NCBI GenBank assembly: GCA_039707465.1
Contig: CM077644.1
Coordinates: 101,541,875 to 101,605,874 of the forward strand
DNA from: Rhabdophis nuchalis
Lineage: Eukaryota; Chordata; Lepidosauria; Squamata; Natricidae
Direction: 5' to 3'
Length of the DNA: 64,000 nt
Below the pieces are notes generated by a model that did no database searches, was not told the DNA's origin, and saw only the letters and a program-made list of their open reading frames with translations. Each line of letters starts with the position of its first letter. Position 1 is the first letter of the stretch. Below, in pieces: positions 37,401 through 49,655 of this stretch. The position numbers and the translations under genes were made by a program.

Positions 37401-40400
37401 TACCTAGGGCCCGGGGCTGATGAAAAGCGCGGTAGCCTGGTGGGCACATTTCAACGAGGGGGAGTCCACCCTCGTGGCCCAACCAGGTCTCTGCTATTCC
37501 AGCCAGGTCCGGCTCCCCCTCTGACACAAGGTCATGGATGAGGGGGGCTTTGTTGACAATGGACCTGGCGTTACAAAACATCAGCCTCAGGCCCTGGCTC
37601 TGTATTCCCTGACCACCTAGCCTGCGGGGGTTGTGACACCTAACCGTTTGCAACCAACGGCTACGTGTCCCCAACCGGGAGGATGGAACTTGCCTCCCCT
37701 CGGACCTGCCCCTCCCCACGACCTTCTGAATGGAAATGCCCTCCGCAGGAACGACTTGTGTTTCTCCCCCCCTCACGGATTCTTCCGCTTCCCTCCGTCG
37801 CCTGTTGGCCTGGCCCTCTCTCTCTAACTGTACATACCCTCCCTCCTCCTCCCTGGAACCCCCTAAAACCCGCATTAAAAACCTCCCTAAAAACCCCCTC
37901 AACCTGCGCTTCGCCCACCTCTCAGGAATAATCAATCCGTCCTCGAGGTGGGCCCGTGATAGACAGGAGGGCCAGGCCTGCGAGAGAGGAGACTCCCGCA
38001 GGCCAAGGAGGTCGCGCCTAGAGTACACGTTAAAACCTCAGGGTGGTTCCAAACCAGGAAGGCAAAAACACAAGTCCGAAATAAGTGGCTGAGTGCAGGA
38101 TGTTCTTCAGGATGGGGGGGGGGGGGGGGGTAAAGTCAAAATCCAGAGTCTTATGGATGGGGGGGTCAAGTCCAATCCCATTACAGGCCCCATCCATCTG
38201 TCCTTCCGACCAAGGGGCTTAGTTCGTAACAGCCCTCTAATGGCCCAGATATTATCAGCCAGCCAGCCTCCACCAGTCCCGGGCACTCACTCCAAGATGT
38301 CCTGAAACGTCCTCGGCCAAATCCATCTTTTCCCAACTGGCTGCAGATGTTGCATGCCGGGCTGCTCCGCCAAACATGCCACTTTCAACCAGCCAATACT
38401 CCATCTCCAACCTTCTCCTTCTTCTGCCAACTCCGTCCTCCATCATCAGCTCTTTCTTTCCATCGCCTCCAGCCCCTCGCCATCTCCGTCCATCTCTCAC
38501 CATCCATCTACATCCGCCTCTCTCTCACTCCGTCATTCCATCTCTCTTCCTCTCCATCTCTCTCTTTCGCCTTCTCCTCCTCCATCCCTTCTGCTTCCTC
38601 CAACTCCTCAGCATTCCCATCATTCCATACCTCAACACCATCTCTCGTCCACCTACTACTTTCTTCCACCCTTCCTCTCTCAGGAGCAGTCCTAGCCAGT
38701 GGGGGGTGGATATTTCGGGCCCAGAACCAGGGTATGACCGCACGACCTGCCACTAGTCGTGCGGCCCGATGGTAGCTCTCCTGGCCTGGACCCCTGGGCC
38801 CCTCTCGCCGCCCGTGATGAAATCCGCGTCCCGGCTTGCGGCCTGCCTCTCACCTTCCGGCCGCGCCGGGACGCTCTGGGCCGCAGACGAGCCTTTCTCG
38901 CCGCCCGTGATGAATCCACATCCCGGCTTGCGGCCTGCCTCAATACACTAAAATCCCCTAAAACCCTATTAAAAGACAGGAGACTAACCTAGGCCGGCCA
39001 AGCGAAAAAATGACTTATGACTGCAAGGGCGTTGCAACTCCTATATGCTTATTTCTGTCCCATCTAGGCACCCTGCACAGTGGTACTCAGCAGTGGCAGC
39101 ATTTGCTCATGCTGCCCAGCTGACTTTCATCACCTCAGTCCATTCTCTAAGCCGCACCTCACTGCGGGGAGGCGGAACCGGACATTCCTATATGGTTCCG
39201 CCCCAGGCTCCTGATGGACCCGATAAGGTTCCAAAGAAAGCTTCGGCCAATTCCTGTGGACTTGCCCCGCGACTCGACTGAGGACCTAGTGGCCGCATGG
39301 TTAAGTGCGGCCACGGGGGCCTTGGACCGAGTCGCGCCCTTGCGGCCTCTCTTGCGGCGACGAACCACCTGGGCTCCTTGGTTTACCGAGGGGCTTAGGG
39401 AGATGAAGCGCCACAAGAGACGCCTAGAGAGTAGATGGAGATCTTCTCACTCCGAAGCCGACCGAACACTAGTGAGAGACCATATTAGGACTTACTTAGT
39501 GGCGATAAGAGTGGCCAAACGTGAGTATTGTGCCACTCTTATTGCATCCGCAGATAACCGCCCTGCCGCCCTGTTTGGGGTGACCCGCTCCCTCCTTCAA
39601 CAGAGGCCGTGGGAAGCCCCTCTACAGGGTCGAGCAGAGGAATTTGAGATTTATCTGCAGGAGAAAATCACTCGGATTCGGAACGAGCTACCCTCCATCG
39701 ACAGTGGTCCAGTCGAGCGGGCCGAGGCTGTTCTTGTGACACCATCTTGGGAGGAGTTTGATTTTGTTACCACCAAGGATATGGACAAGTTGTCAAAGAG
39801 ACTTAGGGCTACCACATGTTTATTGGACCCGTGTCCCTCCTGGCTTGTACTGGCATCCTGGGAGACGACACGAGGCTGGCTCCAGGGCATTGTCAACGCA
39901 TCTTTGAGTGAGGGGTCCTTGCCTACCGTCTTGAAAGAAGCGGTAGTAAGGCCCCTCCTCAAGAAGCCGTCCCTGGATCCAGCATTATTAGAGAACTATC
40001 GTCCCGTCTCCAACCTCCACTTTTTAGTGAAGGTTGTTGAGAGTGTGGTGGCTCAACAGTTTCCGCGACACTTGGAGGAAGTTGATTATCTAGACCCGCG
40101 ACAGTCCGGCTTCCGACCCGGGCACAGCACCGAGACGGCATTGGTCGCGTTGGTTGATGATCTCTGGAGGGCGTGGGATAGAGGATATTCCTCTATGCTA
40201 GTCCTATTAGACCTCTCAGCGGCTTTTGATACCATCGACTATGGTATCCTATTGCGCCGACTGGGGGGGTTGGGGCTGGGAGGCACCGTTTTGCGGTGGT
40301 TCTCATCCTACCTCTCTGGTCGGTCGCAATATGTGTTGGCAGGGGGGCAGAGGTCGGCCTCGAGGCCCCTCATATGTGGGGTTCCTCCGGGGTCGGTCCT

Positions 40401-43400
40401 CTCGCCCCTACTGTTCAACACATATATGAAGCCGCTGGGTGAGATCATCCGTGGTTTTGGGGTGGAATATCATCTGTACGCTGATGATACTCAGTTGTAC
40501 ATATCCACCCCAGACCACCCCAACGATGCCGTCGAGGTTATGTCCCGGTGCTTGGAAGCCGTACGGATCTGGATGGGTGGTAACAAACTCAAGCTCAACC
40601 CGTCCAAGACTGAGTGGCTGTGGCATCCGGCGCCCCGGTTCAGCCAGATTATTCCAACTCTGGCCATTGGGGGCGAAACACTGGCCCCCGTGGAGAGGGC
40701 ACGTAATTTGGGTGTCCTCCTGGATTCCCGGCTGTCTATGGAAGATCATGTGGCAGCCGTGGCCAGGGGGGTGTTTCATCAGGTACGCCTGATGCGCCAA
40801 TTGCGCCCCTTACTGGACCGGGGTGCCTTACGTCACAAGCACTCGTCACCTCTCGACTCGACTACTGTAATGCTCTCTACATGGGGCTCCCCTTGAGGTG
40901 CACCTGAAAGCTGCAGCTAGTCCAGAACGCAGCCGCGCGGGTGATTACGGGAGCACCTAGACACTTCCACATAACACCTATCCTGTGCGAGCTGCACTGG
41001 CTTCCTGTGGTCTTTCGGGTGCGCTTCAAGGTTTTAACGACCATCTTTAAAGCGCTCCATGGCTCGGGGCCTAGTTATATGCGAGACCGCCTCCTGCCCC
41101 ATACATCCCTCAGACCGATACGCTCCCACAGAGAGGGCCTCCTCAGGGTGCCGTCAGTTGGACAATGCCGACTGGCGACACCCAGGGGGAGAGCCTTCTC
41201 TGTGGCGGGCCCAGCCCTCTGGAACGACCTACCCCCTGAACTCCGCACCATCTCCGACCTCTGCCTCTTCCGCAAGTGTCTGAAGACACACCTATTTCAT
41301 CTTGCCGGCCTAGCGTAACCTCCATACTGACTATTAGATAGTTTTAAACTTGGGATTGTAATTCGGTTTTTAGCGCAGGGTTTATTTATTAGAATAAGTA
41401 TTTTAAATTTTATATATTTTATATATTTTGTATGTATTTTAACATCCCTGTGCGCCGCCCTGGGTCCTAACAAGGAGAAGGGCGGGATATAAATTTAATA
41501 AAATAAAAATAAAAAAAAATAAGCTGATGGCGCTTTCCCTCTGCAAGTGGGCTTCCTTTTCCCTTGGCAACCAGACTTTTCTTGATTTTTGCAAGTAGGT
41601 GTTCCTTTCTTCTGCAATTAGAAACTTTCTGGTCTTCCCCAGTTCTTGCAAAAATGGGATGGGAGGCTTGGAGAACAACAAAAAACTTGTTCTTGTGTTG
41701 CTTTAAAAGCCTCATTGCCATATTGCATGTACCCCATTATTTCTGCACATTGTGAGGGCTTACAGATAAAATGGGACGCCTCCTAGCAGAAAGTAAGTAA
41801 GCCTTCTTGCATAGGGAAAGAAAAGCCGGCTTGGAGAACAGATCAAGACAGTGAAGGTCAGCTGAGCAATTGGGATAATTGTAATTGCTGCCACTTGTGC
41901 TACTATATAGAATGGCCAGCAGAGATGGGGGGAAGTGCTCCTTGCTTGGGACTTTTGCCACTTGACAACCCAGGAGATAGCTTGCAAATCACTATTAGGC
42001 ATGCCCGGTTTACAGTTATTGAACAAGGCAGCCGTTGGATGCCTCACCACAATGATTTACGATCGTAATTCCAGGCTCAATTGTGTTCATAAGTCAAGGA
42101 CTACCTGTATGCATTGTAGATTTCCCCAACTGTTACCTTTCAAATAGGGTGCAAATTTACAATTTAAATTTGAATAGGACTAATCTGTACAGTCCACATA
42201 GGCTTAAAGCTATCTTCAGTGCATAAATATGTAGTTTTTTGAATTTCTGCAGGACAAATTATTCTTTTAAAGATCCATTAATGGGCTAATAATGTTAAAG
42301 ATAAATATTTGCATTTTTCTTTTCTTTTCAGTAAACCTTTGGATAATGCCAGCAAGCTTGCTCAGCTAGTTGAAAAAAAGCTTGAAAACTTTTACAAAAT
42401 TGATGAACGAGGTCAAGTAAAGGTAAGGGTGAGAGAGAAAAGCTCATTTTCTCTCAAACGATAATAGATAGCTTCTTTCTCTCAATCTTTTGGCAAGAAA
42501 AGTGCTATTGTTGCAGCAGTTTTTATTGAATCGTTTTGAAATATACTCTTAGAAAGGGGTTTTTGCTCTTCTATCAGTGGAATGCGAAATTTACTCATGG
42601 TTAAGAAGCTGCAAAAAAAGAAGAAAAACAAGCAAAAATAACCAGCGGGAGAAAAACATAATTGCACTGTTAAGACAACTTAACTTCTGCATATAATTGC
42701 TGTTTCAATAAAAAACTGACTTGGGATAGCACCATTCTTTCACTGAAAGAACGTACAAGTGTTCCTCATAGAGAATGGAACGGAGTATCAAATCCTGTTC
42801 TCTCTGAATTTTCATTAGCGTGTTGTGGGTGATAAAGGAACATTTTGGTTTTGTTGTCTGATGCTTCTTAACATTAGTTTCTATTGCTTTTGTTTCTGAC
42901 TGCTTTTTCTTTGCTTGGGACAGCTATGTAGGAAAGAGGCTTAACAGTTTCAGAGAAAATTGTACATTAAATTTTAATCAGCTTTCTGTTCTTCTTTTCT
43001 CTATATTGCCAAAAAGTGCTATTATTGCAGCAGTTTTTATTGAATCGTTTTGAAATATACTCTTAGAAAGGAGTTTTTGCTCAAGGTTTCTTTGTTTTTT
43101 TGTTTTAGGGCAAAACTAATTCCCAGCTGTTAATAATTGACCGTGGCTTTGACTCTGTGTCTACTGTGCTTCATGAGCTCACTTTTCAGGCAATGGCTTA
43201 TGATCTGCTACCGATTGAAAATAATACATATAAGCAAGTATAACTTTATTTTGATCTTTATATGCTAATCACAGATTTGTAGCTTCAAACTGCAATAGCT
43301 TAAAGATGGTTAAGTAAATATACAATTTTATATTCAGACTCTCTTTGTCTATCAATAGTTCAATAGTTTCCTTTATTGTTATTGCACATCATACAATGAA

Positions 43401-46400
43401 ATTAATTACATCTTCAGTGTACATCATACATAAGAAAACTATAAAAATAAAACAAAAATACATATCCTTTACATTTTATACAATTGAATTGAAAACCCAA
43501 TTGATACGGCATTAATATTACACTATACAGTAGAATTCAATATTGTTACTGCTCTGGGATAGAAGCTGTTTTACAGTCTATTTGTCCTTGTTTCCATTGT
43601 CCTGTACTGTCTGCCAGGTGGTTATCATTCAAAAAAAGGGTGCCCAGGATGAGATGGATCTTTAAGAATGTTTTTAACTGTCTTAAGGCAGCGGGAGCTC
43701 TAAAGCTCTTCCTAGGAGGGGAGGGGAGAGGTCAACCAATGATCCTCTGGGCAATGATGTTAACCTTCTGGAGCGCAGTCCTATCTGCCATTGTGCAATT
43801 GGCAAACCATATACAAGTGCAGTAAGTTAAAATACTCTCTATGGTGCAGCGGTAGAAGGTCACCAGCAGTTTTTCATTCAGTTGTTGTTTCCAGAGAATC
43901 CTTTATTGTCTGAATAATATCCCAGGAAGTAAAATGTTTTGTGGTGCAATCTGACTTTGTGGTGCAATCTGACTTTTGGAGCTGGGGAGATTCTGGCATG
44001 CTACTTATGGTTACAAAATCCCCAGTCCTATGGAAACTTAGCATTTTTTTCATTTAAAGAGTCCCAAACCTATGGTGGTTCTGCACTGGAAGCAACAGAA
44101 AACTTTGTGCCTACATGGTGAGAGAATATTGAGTGAACCCTTTACCCCAATCTGCCACAGTCTGAGCATCTAACTAAGATAGTTAGAGTCACATGGAAAA
44201 CACTAAAACAAGAGTGGTATGCCAGGAAAGATACCAAAGAGAAAAAACATTGTTCTCTAGAAGCCCATTGTTACCCATCTCAAGTTTCTCAAAAACCATG
44301 CAGATGATCCAGCGGGCTATATTTTATGGGCAGATGAGATAGTGGAATTTTGGCCTTTAAAGTATTTGAGGGGGGGAAAACACAAGGCATTGTATTCTAA
44401 CAAAATAACTTCACCACAAATATGAAGCATGGCAATGGGAATATCGTGGTTTGAGGCTGTTTTGCTGGCTTAGAATCTAGATGGCTCCTAATCATTGAGA
44501 ATACAGTGCATTCTGTATCATACCAGAAAACTCTACAGAGAAATATTAGGTTATCCATCCAGCAGCAGAAATTTAAATGAAGGTGTATCATGTGTGACAA
44601 TGTGTGACAGTGATCAAACTGGAAAAATGGCTAAAGCAGAGGAAGGTTTTTTTGCCTTTGGAATGGCTAAGTCAGAGTTCTGGTCTTAACTCTGTTGAAA
44701 AGTTGTTGTATAACCTATAGCATATAGTTCTTGCCAGACAACTCCCAAATATAAATGAGTTGCAGAAGTTCTGTAGGAGTTTGCCAAGATGCTACCAAGT
44801 CAATGTGTAGGATTGATCACGTGCAGGAGGTATTTCTTTCTACAAATTTCTACAAACTTTCACAGATATTTTCCAACAGTTACAGTTAATATGTCTTAGT
44901 ATATCCAATAAAGTACACTATTTTGTGTTGTTTGTTTGTTTAAGCAGGATCTCATTATCTAATAAAATTAAACAAAACTCAGGTCACATTGTAGGTCACA
45001 GTATTATCGTTACATTGTAATCTAATTATAGATACTTTTAAAGGGGTTGACTTTCTCTCACCACTATATCAATCCATTGATTTATCGTAATCGTGAAAAG
45101 AATTATTTAGCTTCTAATCTTTGAAAGTAGCTGCTAGTGATTAATATTTAGAAAGCATGGCGGGATTTATTTCTGAGTAAAGATGTATTTAGCATATGAT
45201 TAGGCTACAACATTTCAGAATCTTAATGTCTATTGCATCCCCTCAACATAGGTTGCTCTATGTACTTTTGTGCATATTTTCATTTTAGGTAAAAAATAGC
45301 CTATAAAGTATTTCTTGGGAATATTGTCTGCTGATTTCACTGCCGAAATGACATTATTTACAACAGACAGCTGAAAAACTGAGCATTTATATGTTTTATG
45401 AAATGCCTTGCTTTTTGTTTTGAACTAACCTGGATTAACTATTTCTTGAAAACTTCCACATGTATTTTAATTTATTTCTCAGAACAGCTGAACATGATTT
45501 GGCTAGAGTTCAAAGAAATGTATTCCAATGTATTTAGAGGGCAACAGATCATGGAACATGGTTCCAGAGGGCACTTTTAATAGAAGCAATATCTTTGGTG
45601 AGAGATTTTCCTCTATGGCATAATATAAATTAATAATCAACAAGCCATTATGCAATTGCAGTACTAATTCAATCTCTCTGTAAACTACTAGAAATCAAAG
45701 ACTTGATTTCTTGAGAACTTCTACGTGTATTTTAATTTATTTCCTGGAACAGCCAAACATGATAGCATTTTTGTTCCTAAAAGCAGCTTAGAATCATTTA
45801 AATATATATTTAAAATGATAGGCCTAAGATCTCACTGCAGAAATCCAAGAGTAAGTTGTTGGTATGTATGGCTTATGTAAATGTTTCCAAAGAGATCTTA
45901 GGGACCCAGGGGAGTAGCTATGAACCACCTCTTTCTGAATTAGTAAAACAGCAGTATCTTTCTCCAAGATTTTCATAACTATTCATTATTTGCTCTGGGT
46001 TCTTTCTGCCTGCTGATGAAGTGACATTACATGCATCCATGTGCATTGGCAGCCAAGAGTAGCTTTAGAAGGAACTAAATGTCTCAGGGAAAAGAGGATC
46101 TTCCTACACAATCCTGTGCATTCATAAGGAATTGCCTTGAAGAATTTGCCCAGCCCTAATATCTGAATATCAAATATAAACAAGTGATTAGTGAGAAGCT
46201 ATAGTGATAAAGCTATTAGTGAGCAACTGTAGCATTCAGCTAGACAAAATGCTTCAAGAGTAGTCAGTACTTTATTTAGTATTATAGCCATGAGATAACT
46301 TTTGTTAAAACTAACTTTCAATTTTCCCCTCTTGTATTTCTACTGCTTTCTGGTTGAATCAGTTTCTGTGAGTTTCTATGCATATAAAGTGTTTCGTGGC

Positions 46401-49400
46401 ATAACTTTAGTACGCTCTGTAGTATTCCTTCAGTCTTTAATAATCTGCTTAATAGTTGGAAATGTAATGCTAAGCATGTTAGTTATAAATATATGTGAAT
46501 TAAATAGTTATTTTATCAGAGTCTGCTGTGATTGCATGTGAAATTAATATTTGGATTATTTATTTATGTAAAATAGAATATTCTGTGCGCAACAGGATAT
46601 TAAAGAACTGAGTAGTGTCAAATTCAGTGAACTAAAGGAGAACCTAGGCATTCTAAATAAATTTATAATTGAGTTTAGGGAATCTGTGTTGCATTTCAGT
46701 TCACACTGTTTTATATGTGGTGTTGCAACTTAATATAATTATACTTTCAGCATACACTTTCCATATGGGATATTACCGCCACATTTATTTAGGGACTTAG
46801 GCAATGCTTAAAACTGCAGCACTTCATGAAAAGTGCAACTTGTTTTTTCATCAGATTCTTGATATGTATTCAAAATAAGAGCTTTGCAATACTGCTTTTC
46901 CATAATTATGAGATGTCTGTGCTAAAAATACTTTGTATATTTAGCTTCATAAATTAAAATTAATAAACTGCTTTTTAAACATAGGTATAAGACCGAAGCT
47001 GCAAGTGGGAAAGAAAGGGAAGCCATTCTAGAGGAAGATGATGATCTTTGGATAAAAATGAGGCACAAACATATTGCAGATGTTTTGGAGTAAGTGTCAC
47101 TTTGTTAAAAACATTGTAAGCACAGTTATGGAATAACAGTTATATAAAGCTTAATTATGTGTCTGCAAATGCACTTTTTACCAGGAGTTGGGAACCCACA
47201 GTGTTCTGTAGATATATTAACCTCACAAAGTTATTTGATGGTGAAATATTCTGTCCTCCTCATTCTGTTATTTTGGTCAAACAAAAAAATATTTTTCTCA
47301 CCAACCTGTCTACATACATAAATGTATATTTGTCTGAAACAGATTTTTTTCCAACTGGGGTTCTTTTGAATTCTAGAGTTCCAAGAGAAAACACTACAGG
47401 TTCTATGAAAGACCATGATCGGAAATTTTTTTTTCTAAATCAGTGCTCACACACAAAAAAATTAAACATTTTTTGAACTAGTGGGAGTCTTTTACATGCC
47501 ACATCTCAATTTAATTCAATATGATTTCTTTTAAACTTTCAGAGAAATACCAAAACTTATGAAAGAAGTTTCTTCAAAAAGGAAAGCAACAGAAGGCAAA
47601 GTAAGGTTTTTTATGTTTATCTTCAATCCTGCTACCTCTCCAAACACCTCTATCTTTTTTAATAGTTTAGGAATTGTCTACAATGAACACCAAATTGTCG
47701 GCAAATGCTTGTAATTTATATCTTTCCTTTCTTATCTCCATTCCTATAATTTCTGGATCTTGTCTAATATTCCTGTTCAAGACTTCCAAAGTCAATATAA
47801 ATAGTAAAGGCGATAGCGGACATCCTTGTCTTGTTCCTTTCTTTATATATAAATTCTCTGTGTAGTCACCATTTATAAATACTTTGGTAATTATATATAA
47901 AATGCCCTTAGTACTATTTTGACAAATGATTAAAATCCTTGGTAGGCGTAAAACATTCCAACAATATTGTTACTTTATCTACAAGACAAGTAACCTTGCT
48001 AATTTTCTTGTATTCTGTGATAATAGCAATAGCACTTAGATTTATATACTACTTCACAGTGCTTTACATCTCTCTCTAAGCAGTTTACAGAATCAGCCTA
48101 TTGCCCCCAACAATCTGAGTCCTCATTTTACCCACCTCAGAAGGATGAAAGGCTGCCAACCTTGAGCTTGGTGGGATTTGAACTGCCAAATTGCAGGCAG
48201 TGAGCAGAAATAGCCTGCAGTACTGCACTCTTTTTTATCATCGTTTTAATAGGGTTTCTTAATATTTTAGCACGGGTTAAATTTGTTTAATTTAGTGTTA
48301 AATTTATTTATTGATTGTATTATATGTATTTTATCTTTTTTATCTTTTATTATCCCTGTGCACCGCCCTGAGTCCCAACGGGAGAGAGGGCGGTATACAA
48401 ATTAAATTAATAAATTAATAAATAAATAAACTCTAACCGGTGCGTCCCTAGGGCTCTATATAATGTTATTTCCTGATCTTTAGATGAAAAAATTAAGAGA
48501 ACAAAAAGAAATGTTAAATATGAAATATTTGAATTGACTTTACAAATGCTTTTCTCCCCAGATATCATTAACTAATCTGGCCCAACTTATGAAAAAGATG
48601 CCTTACTTTCGCAAGCAGATTACTAAGGTAAGAAGAAAATTATATGACAAACTGGAAAAAAAACACTGCTTTAAAAAAATGTAGTTAAAAGAAAATAAAT
48701 CAGCAATGAAAAGAAAAAAGAAAATGGCAGAGGGAGGAAGAGACTAAAACTTGAAAGTATACATTTTTCTGAGAGAAAAAATACAAAATAGTATAAACAT
48801 CTATATTCAATATTTCTATCCAGAATGATATTTATATGAAGGTAATTTATTATAAAAATTCTTGTTACCTATATTAATAATGACCAGGTTTGAATATACC
48901 CCTTATTCATTTAAGGTTCTCCAGTGTTTTTTGTTACCCAGACACATCACACATAAATATCATAATTTGTAGTAAAAACAACAACTGGCAGCTATTAGTT
49001 TCTTATGCATCAATAATAATTGTCATGTTTAATGTGCCTATTTTATAAAATTGATGAAATTTCCTTGTTAGTAGGTGGAGAAGATAGAACCGATTTTCAG
49101 AGCTAGCCAACTCTTTAGTTCACAGCAGAATGATTGAGCTTCGATAATTCATACTATATTGGAAATTTTGACTTCTTTTTAAATCCTGATTATGGCCTAA
49201 AACTCTGCCCAAATTATGCAGAGATAAAAGCATGACTATAGATATACCTGTATTAGTACACCATGTATTGTGTATCAAAACCATGATTTTTAGGTAGTTT
49301 TATATTTGAATTAAAGAGATCTTGTATATTTACTGTGGTTATTGTTGGAGCAGATCATAGTTCATTTAGTCTTGATTTTAGTAATTTAAATACCGCTGCA

Positions 49401-49577
49401 CACCTTAAAGGATTGTATAACTGTTGATTAGTCTCAGGGATTTACCATAGTTTTCGGAGTATAAGACGCACCGGAGTATAAGACGCACCCAGGTTTTGAA
49501 GAGGCAATTTTTTTTAAAAAAAGTAGGTAGGTAGATAGAGGGATAGAGAGGGAGAGAAAGAGAGAGAAATGCAGTAG

Positions 49578-49655
<78 letters not shown>

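Larger units (their letters stand above)
34572..38990 (-). mobile_element. Near full-length L2 LINE with intact ORF
   Basis: The 3' terminus has a short ATTGATT-type tail (34570-34592) and the L2 box at 34605-34645. The coding frame is 34777-38028. A C/CpG-rich 5' region follows to about 38,940, with a 17-base G run (38114-38130, plus strand), CT-rich tracts (38400-38690) and two direct copies of a ~46-bp unit near 38806-38852 and 38897-38942. It is the longest element in the window and is antisense to STXBP3 in intron 7. Confidence 0.85.

Noticed and set aside
33170..37931. Plus-strand frames of 60-150 codons opposite the L2 copies
   Set aside because: They are shadows of the L2 coding strand, which shows the conserved RT and endonuclease motifs on the minus strand.
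38254..38775. Ser/Pro/His-rich frames on both strands
   Set aside because: They come from the CT/ATC-rich 5' region of the L2 element. There is no domain, and opposite-strand frames are equally open.
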